DNA of 9,590 nucleotides from an uncultured Bacilli bacterium (lineage in GTDB: Bacteria > Bacillota_I > Bacilli_A > RF39 > UBA660), in contig CAKOHL010000042.1 of the NCBI GenBank assembly GCA_934085635.1, positions 1 through 9,590 of the forward strand, given 5' to 3'. Positions 1 to 5,768 of the stretch are shown here, one piece after another. Below the pieces are notes generated by a model. That model was not told the DNA's origin. It was given only the letters and a program-made list of their open reading frames with translations, and did not search any database. The position numbers and the translations under genes are program-made. The stretch's first letter is position 1. The number at the start of each line of letters is the position of its first letter.

Positions 1-52
1 AAGTAACCCCCCCCCCAAGTACAATATTTTGTACTAGACTGTTGTTTTTCAT
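1..52 (-). CDS. 5' end of an unidentified gene with a poly-G tract (partial)
   Basis: An ATG at 52-50 on the minus strand opens a frame that runs off the left edge. It gives 17 residues, MKNNSLVQNIVLGGGVT. The Gly-Gly-Gly-Val stretch is encoded by ten consecutive G residues (7-16), using GGG codons that are out of character for this AT-rich genome. A promoter-like sequence lies about 65 nt upstream, directly after the tuf terminator. AAGGA (69-65) is 12 nt from the ATG and only 3 nt from an in-frame GTG (61-59), so neither start has ideal spacing. The Lys/Asn start followed by hydrophobic residues would suit an integral membrane protein such as a polysaccharide flippase, but 17 residues cannot show this. 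No function is assigned. Confidence 0.5.
   Translation of the reverse strand, partial: MKNNSLVQNIVLGGGVT
7..16. repeat. Homopolymeric C10/G10 tract
   Basis: Ten consecutive C on the plus strand are ten G in the predicted coding direction. They cover codons 13-15 and the first base of codon 16 of the left-edge gene. No comparable G or C run occurs elsewhere in the window. A perfect 7-bp inverted repeat (18-24 with 29-35) ends 1 bp from it. Tracts like this are typical slipped-strand mispairing sites. An assembly or sequencing length error is the main alternative to its exact length. Confidence 0.9.
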
Positions 53-115
53 ATCTATCACTCGTCCTTATTTTTTTGAAGATTTGCGAAAATTCGTATA
101 TCTTCTACTGTTAAA

Positions 116-144
116 ATAATATCATATTTTTAATACTCTTGCAA
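116..144 (-). promoter_or_regulatory. Candidate promoter of the left-edge gene
   Basis: On the minus strand TTGCAA (144-139, 4/6 match to the -35 consensus) is separated by 17 bp from TATTAT (121-116, 5/6), which is preceded by TGA as an extended -10. It lies immediately past the tuf terminator and predicts a start near 109. The resulting leader of about 57 nt contains an imperfect hairpin, GAAGAT paired with ATCTTC (105-78). The call rests on motif match only. Confidence 0.5.
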
Positions 145-148
145 GTAC

Positions 149-174
149 AAAAAAAGACTCCCTAAGGAATCTTT
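149..174 (-). terminator. Rho-independent terminator after tuf
   Basis: A 9-bp stem (174-166 paired with 161-153, one U-G wobble) with loop UUAG runs straight into a U-run, read on the minus strand. It begins 14 nt after the tuf stop codon and should end the str operon transcript. This is the only terminator in the window that does not overlap the coding sequence it follows. Confidence 0.9.
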
Positions 175-187
175 AATTTTTATATAA

Positions 188-1372
188 TTACTCAATAATT
201 TCTGTAACTTTACCAGCACCAACTGTTCTACCACCTTCACGGATTGAGAATTCAGTTCCGTTTTCGATAGCGATCTTAGTGATTAATTCAACTGTAATAG
301 ATACATTATCACCAGGCATAACCATTTCAACTCCTTGAGGAAGTTCGATTACACCAGTAACGTCAGTTGTTCTGAAGTAGAATTGTGGTCTATAGTTACT
401 GAAGAATGGAGTATGTCTTCCACCTTCTTCTTTAGATAGAACATAAACTTCTGCTTTGAACTTTTTGTGAGGTGTAACTGTTCCTGGTTTAGCAAGAACT
501 TGTCCTCTTTCAACGTCATCACGGTTGATACCACGAAGAAGTACACCAGCATTATCTCCAGCTTCAGCAAAATCTAGTGATTTTCTGAACATTTCGATAC
601 CAGTTACTACTGTTTTCTTAGTATCTTTAAGTCCAACGATTTCAACTTCGTCATTTAATTTAAGTATTCCTCTTTCAACACGTCCTGTAACAACAGTTCC
701 ACGACCTGTGATTGTGAATACGTCTTCGATACTCATTAAGAAAGGTTTTTCAGTATCTCTTACTGGAGTATCAATCCAATTATCAACTGCATCCATTAGT
801 TCATCGATAGCAGCAACATATTTTTCATCTCCTTCAAGAGCTTTAAGTGCTGAACCTCTAATTACTGGAGTATTGTCTCCATCGAAACCATATTCAGTTA
901 ATAATTCTCTAATTTCCATTTCTACTAAATCAAGTAGTTCTGGATCATCAACCATATCACATTTGTTGATGAATACTACCATTTTAGGTACACCAACTTG
1001 TCTTGATAATAAGATGTGTTCTCTTGTTTGAGGCATTGGTCCATCAGTTGCACTAACAACTAGGATAGCTCCATCCATTTGAGCAGCACCAGTAATCATA
1101 TTTTTTACATAGTCAGCGTGTCCTGGACAGTCAACGTGAGCATAGTGACGTTTTGCAGTTTGATACTCAACGTGAGCTGTGTTAATAGTAATTCCTCTTT
1201 CTCTTTCTTCTGGAGCTTTATCGATATTTGCATAATCTACAAAGTCTCCACCAAATTTTTCAGATTGTCTTTTGGTAATAGCAGCAGTTAATGTTGTTTT
1301 ACCATGGTCTACGTGTCCAATTGTACCAATGTTAACATGTGGTTTTGAACGATCGAATTTTTCTCTTGCCAT
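188..1372 (-). CDS. tuf: Translation elongation factor Tu
   Basis: EF-Tu is the cytoplasmic GTPase that delivers aminoacyl-tRNA to the ribosomal A site. The 394-residue product is full length for the family. Domain 1 carries the P-loop GHVDHGKT (19-26), the switch I RGIT (59-62), DCPGH (81-85), NKCD (136-139) and GSAL (173-176). The two beta-barrel domains follow, with the conserved C-terminal [15 protein letters not shown] lies 9 nt upstream of the ATG. It is the last gene of the str operon, 93 bp after fusA, a gap large enough to hold its own promoter and a strong hairpin. Arginine is often CGT, as expected of a highly expressed gene. Identity is certain; whether other tuf copies exist cannot be seen here. 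Confidence 0.99.
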   Translation of the reverse strand: MAREKFDRSKPHVNIGTIGHVDHGKTTLTAAITKRQSEKFGGDFVDYANIDKAPEERERGITINTAHVEYQTAKRHYAHVDCPGHADYVKNMITGAAQMDGAILVVSATDGPMPQTREHILLSRQVGVPKMVVFINKCDMVDDPELLDLVEMEIRELLTEYGFDGDNTPVIRGSALKALEGDEKYVAAIDELMDAVDNWIDTPVRDTEKPFLMSIEDVFTITGRGTVVTGRVERGILKLNDEVEIVGLKDTKKTVVTGIEMFRKSLDFAEAGDNAGVLLRGINRDDVERGQVLAKPGTVTPHKKFKAEVYVLSKEEGGRHTPFFSNYRPQFYFRTTDVTGVIELPQGVEMVMPGDNVSITVELITKIAIENGTEFSIREGGRTVGAGKVTEIIE

Positions 1373-1406
1373 TTTAAAATTCCTCCTTTTTCATTTATAC
1401 ATATTT

Positions 1407-1435
1407 ATTTTACCTAATAGTTTATACTTTTGCAA
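1407..1435 (-). promoter_or_regulatory. Candidate internal promoter for tuf
   Basis: TTGCAA (1435-1430, 4/6) and TAAAAT (1412-1407, 5/6) are separated by exactly 17 bp in the fusA-tuf gap. A start near 1400 would leave a leader of about 28 nt before the tuf ATG. Extra tuf transcription from its own promoter would fit the need for EF-Tu in excess over EF-G. The elements overlap an inverted repeat, so the DNA may instead act as an RNA hairpin. Confidence 0.45.
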
Positions 1436-1449
1436 GCATAAACTATTAG
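1414..1449 (-). other. 16-bp hairpin with GCAA tetraloop in the fusA-tuf gap
   Basis: The minus-strand RNA can form a stem of 16 pairs (1449-1434 with 1429-1414), 15 Watson-Crick plus one G-U, closed by a GCAA loop of the GNRA type. No U-run follows, so it is not a standard terminator. It sits 16 nt after the fusA stop and about 40 nt before the tuf start. An RNA processing, stability or attenuation element is possible. A DNA operator over the tuf promoter is the alternative. Confidence 0.7.
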
Positions 1450-1465
1450 ATTTTACACTTTTTAA

Positions 1466-3538
1466 TTAGCAAGCACTATTTTTCTTAATAATGTCTTCAG
1501 CAATATTTCTAGGTACTTCCTCATAATGATCGAATACCATTTGATATGTTCCACGTCCTTGTGTATTAGAACGAAGTACAGTCATATATCCAAACATTTC
1601 TGCAAGTGGTACCATAGCATCTATTTCTAGGTCTTTACCTCTAGATTCATTTCCAAGAGGTCTTCCTCTTCTACTTGTTAAGTCTCCCATAACTGTTCCC
1701 ATAAATTCTTCAGGTACAACTACAGATACTTTCATTATTGGTTCAAGTAAAACAGGTTTACATTTATTCTTAGCTTCTTTTAAAGCCATTGAAGCAGCAA
1801 TTTTGAATGCCATTTCGTTAGAGTCTACATCGTGGTAAGAACCATCAAATAATGTACACTTAACATCTATCATAGGATATCCAGCAAGTACACCACCTTC
1901 AAGTGCTTCTTGTAATCCTTTGTCAACTACACCAATGTATTCACGAGGAACTACACCACCAACGATTTCATCAACAAATTCATATCCTTTATCTTTATTA
2001 GGTTCAAATTTAACCCATACGTGTCCATATTGTCCACGTCCACCACTTTGCTTAATATATTTACCTTCACATTCAGCTGTTTGTGTAAGTGTTTCTCTAT
2101 AAGCAACTTGTGGTTTACCAACATTACATTCAACATCGAATTCTCTTCTCATTCTATCAACTAATACTTCTAAGTGAAGTTCACCCATACCAGCGATTAT
2201 TGTTTGACCAGTTTCGTGGTTAGTACTAGCTCTGAATGATGGATCTTCTTTTGCTAATTTTTGTAATGCAAGACTCATTTTTTCTTGATCTGCTTTTGAT
2301 TTTGGTTCAATAGCAAGTTCAATAACTGGTTCTGGGAAAGTCATTTTTTCAAGTATAACTTTACTCTTTTCATCACATAAAGTGTCTCCAGTAAATGTGT
2401 CTTTAAGTCCTACTGCAGCTGCAATTTCTCCTGCATATACTTCAGTAATTTCTTTTCTTTGATTAGCGTGCATTTGTAAAATACGTCCGATTCTTTCTTT
2501 TTCACCTTTACTTGAGTTATATACATAACTACCACTCTTTAAAGTACCAGAATATACTCTGAAGAATGTTAAGTTTCCAACGAATGGATCGTTCATAACT
2601 TTAAATGCTAGAGCACTAAATGGCTCACTATCACTTGCTTTTCTTTCAATTGGGTTATCATTCATATCAACACCCTTAACAGATTCTATATCTGTTGGAG
2701 CTGGTAAGTAATCTAATACTGCATCTAGTGCAAGTTTAACACCCATATTTCCTAAAGCAGTTCCGCATAATACTGGATAAAATTCTCCAGCAAGTACACC
2801 TTTTCTTATAGCAGCTTTAATTTCTTCAATACTAAGTTCATTACCTTCTAAGTATTTTTCCATTAAAGCATCATCAAACATACTAACTGTTTCAATAAGT
2901 TCCATACGTTTTTCTTCAGCTATATCTCTTAACTCAGCTGGAATTTCAATTTCAGTAGCTTCTTCGTGTTGTCCACCATCATAATGATAAGCTTTCATAC
3001 TAACTAAGTCAATAATTCCATTAAAGTTATCTTCAGCACCAATTGGCCATTCGATAGGTGCAGCTTTTTCACTAAGTCTATCTTTAATTGTCTCTAAGCT
3101 AAATACAAAGTCAGCACCCATTTTATCCATCTTATTAGCGAATATCATTCTAGGAACTTTCCATTCATTAGCTTGTCTCCAAACTTGTTCAGTTTGTGTT
3201 TCAACACCAGCTTGAGCATCTATAAGCGCAATAGCACCATCAAGAACTCTAAGACTACGAGAAACTTCAATAGTAAAGTCTACGTGTCCTGGTGTATCTA
3301 TAATATTTAATCTATACCCTTTCCAGTGAGCAGTAGTTGCAGCACTGGTAATTGTGATACCTCTTTCTTTTTCTTGTTCCATCCAGTCCATTTGAGATTC
3401 ACCATCGTGAGTTTCTCCAATTTTATGAGTTATACCTGTATGGAAAAGTACACGCTCTGTAAATGTAGTCTTACCAGCATCTATATGTGCCATAATACCT
3501 ATATTACGTAGCTTATCTAAAGATACATCACGTGCCAT
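1466..3538 (-). CDS. fusA: Translation elongation factor G
   Basis: EF-G is the GTPase that drives tRNA-mRNA translocation and, with RRF, ribosome recycling. The 690-residue length is normal. The G domain shows AHIDAGKTT (17-25), the switch I ERGITIT (59-64), DTPGH (81-85) and NKMD (135-138). Domains II to V follow, with the conserved [18 protein letters not shown] segment. It starts 21 bp after rpsG. GGAG lies 9 nt from the ATG, and a minimal start-stop ATGTAA (3545-3540) lies between them. It belongs to the str operon rpsL-rpsG-fusA-tuf. No truncation, frameshift or missing GTPase motif is seen. Confidence 0.99.
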   Translation of the reverse strand: MARDVSLDKLRNIGIMAHIDAGKTTFTERVLFHTGITHKIGETHDGESQMDWMEQEKERGITITSAATTAHWKGYRLNIIDTPGHVDFTIEVSRSLRVLDGAIALIDAQAGVETQTEQVWRQANEWKVPRMIFANKMDKMGADFVFSLETIKDRLSEKAAPIEWPIGAEDNFNGIIDLVSMKAYHYDGGQHEEATEIEIPAELRDIAEEKRMELIETVSMFDDALMEKYLEGNELSIEEIKAAIRKGVLAGEFYPVLCGTALGNMGVKLALDAVLDYLPAPTDIESVKGVDMNDNPIERKASDSEPFSALAFKVMNDPFVGNLTFFRVYSGTLKSGSYVYNSSKGEKERIGRILQMHANQRKEITEVYAGEIAAAVGLKDTFTGDTLCDEKSKVILEKMTFPEPVIELAIEPKSKADQEKMSLALQKLAKEDPSFRASTNHETGQTIIAGMGELHLEVLVDRMRREFDVECNVGKPQVAYRETLTQTAECEGKYIKQSGGRGQYGHVWVKFEPNKDKGYEFVDEIVGGVVPREYIGVVDKGLQEALEGGVLAGYPMIDVKCTLFDGSYHDVDSNEMAFKIAASMALKEAKNKCKPVLLEPIMKVSVVVPEEFMGTVMGDLTSRRGRPLGNESRGKDLEIDAMVPLAEMFGYMTVLRSNTQGRGTYQMVFDHYEEVPRNIAEDIIKKNSAC

Positions 3539-3559
3539 ATTACATTTCTCCCTTCATTA

Positions 3560-4027
3560 TTACCATCTGTAATGTGCATAAGCTTTATTAGCTTCTGCCA
3601 TTTTGTGAGTATCCTCACGTTTTTTAACTGCTCCACCAGTTCCGTTAGCAGCATCTATAATTTCGTTAGCTAAGTTTTCAGCCATACCTTTACCACTTCT
3701 ATTCTTAGCATACTGTACTAACCAACGAAGAGCTAAAGCTTGTCCTCTTTCCTCTCTAACTTCAACTGGTACTTGATAGTTACCACCACCAATACGTCTA
3801 CTTCTAATCTCTAATTGAGGTTTAATATTTTCATAAGCCTTATTAAAAACTTCCATAGGATCTTGTCCAGTCTTTTCTTTAACTATGTTAAATGCATCAT
3901 ATAATATTGTTTGAGCAGTACCTTTTTTACCACCAATCATAATTCTATTGATTAATTTAGTAACAATTTTACTACTATATATAGGATCTGCTAAAACTTC
4001 TCTTTTTACAGCTTGTCTTTTACGCAT
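3560..4027 (-). CDS. rpsG: 30S ribosomal protein S7
   Basis: S7 binds the 3' major domain of 16S rRNA, starts assembly of the small-subunit head, and lies near the E-site tRNA. The 155-residue product matches the usual bacterial length. Recognisable parts are the basic N-terminus ([10 protein letters not shown]), the beta-hairpin segment [14 protein letters not shown] (77-90) and the C-terminal [20 protein letters not shown]. An AAAGGAG site lies 9 nt before the ATG. It follows rpsL by 30 bp and precedes fusA by 21 bp, so all three are surely one transcript. In E. coli S7 represses this operon through the rpsL-rpsG gap. The 30-bp gap here is shorter and shows no obvious rRNA-like fold. Confidence 0.99.
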   Translation of the reverse strand: MRKRQAVKREVLADPIYSSKIVTKLINRIMIGGKKGTAQTILYDAFNIVKEKTGQDPMEVFNKAYENIKPQLEIRSRRIGGGNYQVPVEVREERGQALALRWLVQYAKNRSGKGMAENLANEIIDAANGTGGAVKKREDTHKMAEANKAYAHYRW

Positions 4028-4057
4028 AGTTTTCTACTCCTTTCTCTTATATATTAT

Positions 4058-4474
4058 TTATTTATTTTTTGGTTTCTTTGTTCCGTATTTACTTCTACCT
4101 TGTCTTCTTTTGTCAATACCAGCAGTATCTAAAGTACCACGTACAATGTGATATCTTACTCCGATTAGGTCTTTAACACGTCCGCCTCTTATTAATACTA
4201 CACTGTGTTCTTGTAAGTTATGTCCTTCTCCTGGAATATAGCAAGTTACTTCGTAACCATTTGAAAGTCTTACACGAGCATATTTTCTTAATGCTGAGTT
4301 TGGTTTTTTAGGTGTCTTAGTACCAACACGAGTACATACTCCACGTTTTTGAGGACTCATATTGTTTGTTCTTTTTCTATCTTTTGAGTTAAATCCAACA
4401 TTTAATACTGGACTTTTACTCTTTCTTACTTTTTGTCCTCTTTTCTTTCTAACTAATTGGTTAATAGTAGTCAT
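4058..4474 (-). CDS. rpsL: 30S ribosomal protein S12 with a Pro-to-Ile change in the decoding loop
   Basis: S12 lies at the decoding centre and influences accuracy and streptomycin response. The chosen ATG (4474) gives 138 residues starting [12 protein letters not shown], the Bacillus S12 length. AAAGGAG lies 5 nt upstream, which favours it over an in-frame start 7 codons earlier. The loop [11 protein letters not shown] (54-64) with Lys56 is intact, as are Lys101 and Asp102. The second loop reads [10 protein letters not shown], with Ile104 (codon ATC) where bacteria almost always have Pro (E. coli Pro90 in mature numbering). It is the first gene of the str operon, which here is not joined to rpoBC: an unrelated gene with its own terminator lies directly upstream. 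The gene call is certain; the functional effect of Ile104 is inference. Confidence 0.99.
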   Translation of the reverse strand: MTTINQLVRKKRGQKVRKSKSPVLNVGFNSKDRKRTNNMSPQKRGVCTRVGTKTPKKPNSALRKYARVRLSNGYEVTCYIPGEGHNLQEHSVVLIRGGRVKDLIGVRYHIVRGTLDTAGIDKRRQGRSKYGTKKPKNK

Positions 4475-4551
4475 ATTAACTCCTTTCTCGTACACACTTC
4501 CTGGTGTATCGTGTTTATTATTTTAATTAGAGTTCCACTGGAAACTCAAAC
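4475..4551 (-). promoter_or_regulatory. str operon leader with two small hairpins
   Basis: From the predicted start near 4551 to the rpsL ATG the leader is about 76 nt. It can form GAGUU/AACUC plus CC/GG with one bulged U and an AGU loop (4547-4530). Nearer the ribosome binding site it can form AUACAC/GUGUGU with loop CAGGAA. Both are short and may be incidental. They are recorded because ribosomal protein operons are often controlled through leaders. No known r-protein leader motif is recognised. Confidence 0.3.
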
Positions 4552-4557
4552 AAAATT

Positions 4558-4586
4558 AATATATCACGCATTTAGTGAATTGTCAA
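4558..4586 (-). promoter_or_regulatory. str operon promoter
   Basis: A perfect TTGACA (4586-4581), a 17-bp spacer ending in TGA, and TATATT (4563-4558, 5/6) form an extended -10 promoter expected to be strong. The predicted start is near 4551. It lies between the terminator of the upstream small gene and rpsL, so the str genes have their own promoter. Upstream DNA is AT-rich and contains a TTTGCGT-N16-ACGCAAA dyad at 4593-4622. Confidence 0.88.
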
Positions 4587-4619
4587 ACAAAATTTGCGTT
4601 TTACATCAAAATTTTACGC

Positions 4620-4654
4620 AAAAAAAAGAGTTTTATTACTTTTTTAAAACTCTT
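4620..4654 (-). terminator. Terminator overlapping the end of the 158-residue gene
   Basis: A perfect 10-bp stem AAGAGTTTTA/TAAAACTCTT (4654-4645 with 4635-4626) with a 9-nt loop leads into eight U residues. The stem's 5' arm is coding sequence and the TAA stop (4638-4636) is in the loop. It should insulate the str operon from the gene upstream. Confidence 0.9.
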
Positions 4655-5112
4655 ACTTGTTCTTCTTTAATAGATACTAGTCTAGTTTCTAATACTCTAA
4701 GTAAACTTTCTGCAAATACCATATTGGAACATTTAGGTGATAAAACTATTTTAGTTAAGTTTCCATTTTTATCATAAGTGAATAATGGAAATCTTCCTAT
4801 TTCACAATATGAATACTTTCTATCTATAACCATTCTATCTGTTGCTTTTCTAGTAACTTCAATTTCAGCTTCTTGAATAAGTTCAATAAGATTAAGCATT
4901 AAGTTAACATATTCTTTTGCTAAATCTTCACTATACTCTAGGACTTTTCTAAGAAGTTCAACAGTAGATAAATTACTTAAACAATACTCCTTTTCCATTA
5001 AATATCCAAGTAACTTACTTCTAACGATAGAATTAGCAAGTTCTACTCTTTCTTCATAATTCATTTTCTTAAAGTTTTTTTCTATCTCTTTAATCGACAT
5101 ATTCAAATCCAT
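4636..5112 (-). CDS. Small protein of unknown function (158 aa), paralog of the upstream 147-aa gene
   Basis: I do not recognise this family. The ATG at 5112 (MDLNMSIKEIEKN) is chosen because AAAGGAGG lies 7 nt before it; a longer frame from a TTG would start inside that site. The protein is soluble-looking, with no signal peptide or membrane segment. A charged, probably helical N-terminal two thirds contains FKK at 14-16. A C-terminal part that may be beta-rich carries YDKNGNLTKI, and the protein ends RVLKK. FKK, the (E)AEI/EEEI segment, the Y-x-x-x-G-x-L pattern and the basic tail are shared with the neighbouring 147-aa protein, so the two are probably diverged paralogs. It is monocistronic, with a strong promoter containing a dyad and a terminator overlapping its end. 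It lies just before the str operon but is not cotranscribed with it. Confidence 0.85.
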   Translation of the reverse strand: MDLNMSIKEIEKNFKKMNYEERVELANSIVRSKLLGYLMEKEYCLSNLSTVELLRKVLEYSEDLAKEYVNLMLNLIELIQEAEIEVTRKATDRMVIDRKYSYCEIGRFPLFTYDKNGNLTKIVLSPKCSNMVFAESLLRVLETRLVSIKEEQVRVLKK

Positions 5113-5141
5113 TTTAAACCCTCCTTTTTTCAATGTTTATT

Positions 5142-5170
5142 ATTGTACAATAATTAGTACAAAAAGTCAA
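5142..5170 (-). promoter_or_regulatory. Promoter with operator-like dyad for the 158-aa gene
   Basis: TTGACT (5170-5165, 5/6), a 17-bp spacer and TACAAT (5147-5142, 5/6) predict a start near 5135 and a 22-nt leader. A perfect inverted repeat TTGTAC-N8-GTACAA (5143-5162) fills the spacer and overlaps the -10. A protein bound there would block RNA polymerase. The arms resemble half-sites of some GntR-type operators, but no regulator can be named. Confidence 0.8.
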
Positions 5171-5171
5171 G

Positions 5172-5214
5172 AAAAAAATAGCACTTTAACAAAGAACTTA
5201 AAAAGTACTATTTT
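5172..5214 (-). terminator. Terminator overlapping the end of the 147-aa gene
   Basis: A 13-bp stem (5214-5202 with 5187-5175, one U-G wobble) with a 14-nt loop leads into a run of seven U residues. The TAG stop (5210-5208) lies within the 5' arm. It ends 2 bp before the -35 element of the next gene's promoter. Confidence 0.87.
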
Positions 5215-5651
5215 CTAAGTGTTCTAGTATTCTCTTTAGATACTAAGAACGATTTATCAAAAGCCATAATTATAGAGGTAACGAGAGATAAACTATTTAT
5301 CTTATTATCGGCTTTGATAGCAATTAATTTTCCATCTACGTTGTAAACATACTCAGGCATTTCTCTTAAATTTTTATTTCTAATAGTAATATATGTTATT
5401 TCTTCTTCTTGCATAACTTCCATTATACTTTTAATTTGATTAAATAATGATAAATTAAATTCATCATCATTTACATCTTTACCTAGAAGTGCATCGTAAA
5501 CTAAAAGTGCTTGTCTAGGTGATAATGAATGTGCTGTCATTGTATGCTTTCTAATAGCTTCTTTTATTTCAAACATAATTACTTTCTTTTGATTTTCAAT
5601 ACTTAATTTCTTAAAACCTTCACTATTTTTTATAAATTCTAAATAATTCAT
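5208..5651 (-). CDS. Small protein of unknown function (147 aa), paralog of the downstream 158-aa gene
   Basis: The family is not recognised. The start is the ATG at 5651 (MNYLEFIKN), with AAGGAAGG 5 nt upstream; the frame extends to a TTG inside that site, which is unlikely to be used. The product appears cytoplasmic: no signal peptide or membrane helix, a helical charged N-terminal region (FKKLSIENQKK), a middle segment SLSPRQALLVYDALLGK, and a C-terminal VYNVDGKLIAIK block ending RTLRK. Alignment by eye with the following gene's product matches the FKK start, EEEI/EAEI, Y-x-x-x-G-x-L-x-x-I and the R-x-L-[RK]-K terminus, at low overall identity. It has its own near-consensus promoter and a terminator. 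DNA-binding or stress roles would be guesses; none is assigned. Confidence 0.85.
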   Translation of the reverse strand: MNYLEFIKNSEGFKKLSIENQKKVIMFEIKEAIRKHTMTAHSLSPRQALLVYDALLGKDVNDDEFNLSLFNQIKSIMEVMQEEEITYITIRNKNLREMPEYVYNVDGKLIAIKADNKINSLSLVTSIIMAFDKSFLVSKENTRTLRK

Positions 5652-5682
5652 TCTTTCCTTCCTTTCCAAACGAATGGTACTT

Positions 5683-5710
5683 ATTATAGCACACTTTTTT
5701 TACTTGTCAA
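5683..5710 (-). promoter_or_regulatory. Near-consensus promoter of the 147-aa gene
   Basis: Perfect TTGACA (5710-5705) and perfect TATAAT (5688-5683) are separated by 16 bp, with TGC before the -10 as an extended element. A start near 5676 gives a 25-nt leader. A TTGTAC half-site (5717-5722) lies 6 bp upstream of the -35 and a GTAC just after the -10. Both resemble the arms of the dyad in the next gene's promoter. Confidence 0.9.
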
Positions 5711-5738
5711 CACTTTTTGTACATTTTTAAGTCCAAAG

Positions 5739-5768
5739 AAAAAAACTTACTCTTTCATAATGAGTAAG
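5739..5768 (-). terminator. Terminator overlapping the end of ymfH
   Basis: A 7-bp stem CTTACTC/GAGTAAG (5768-5762 with 5752-5746) with a 9-nt loop is followed by seven U residues. The ymfH TAA stop is part of the 3' arm. It ends the ymfF-ymfH transcript just ahead of the next promoter. Confidence 0.85.

Noticed and set aside
78..105. Hairpin in the left-edge leader as a possible riboswitch or terminator
   Set aside because: The stem is 6 bp plus a small inner pairing, with no U-run in either direction and no known riboswitch consensus.
200..260. Ser instead of Ala at the EF-Tu position where A375 changes give kirromycin resistance in E. coli
   Set aside because: To my recollection Bacillus EF-Tu also has FSIREGG at this place, so it is a lineage trait rather than a resistance mutation.
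1090..1110. Plus-strand open frames across the window (for example 525-1031, 1079-1291, 3948-4151, 4457-4777, 9341-9529)
   Set aside because: They lie opposite or across well-supported minus-strand genes, lack ribosome binding sites and show no recognisable protein. They are shadows of AT-rich coding sequence.
1414..1449. fusA-tuf hairpin as a rho-independent terminator
   Set aside because: The stem is AT-rich and is followed by GUAAAAUAAA rather than a U-run.
4475..4495. In-frame ATG seven codons upstream of the rpsL start
   Set aside because: The AAAGGAG site is within that extension, and the shorter product matches the S12 family N-terminus and length.
5670..5720. Longer TTG-started versions of the 147-aa, 158-aa and YmfF proteins
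   Set aside because: In each case the extra codons read through the ribosome binding site that serves the internal ATG, so the shorter ATG start is preferred.
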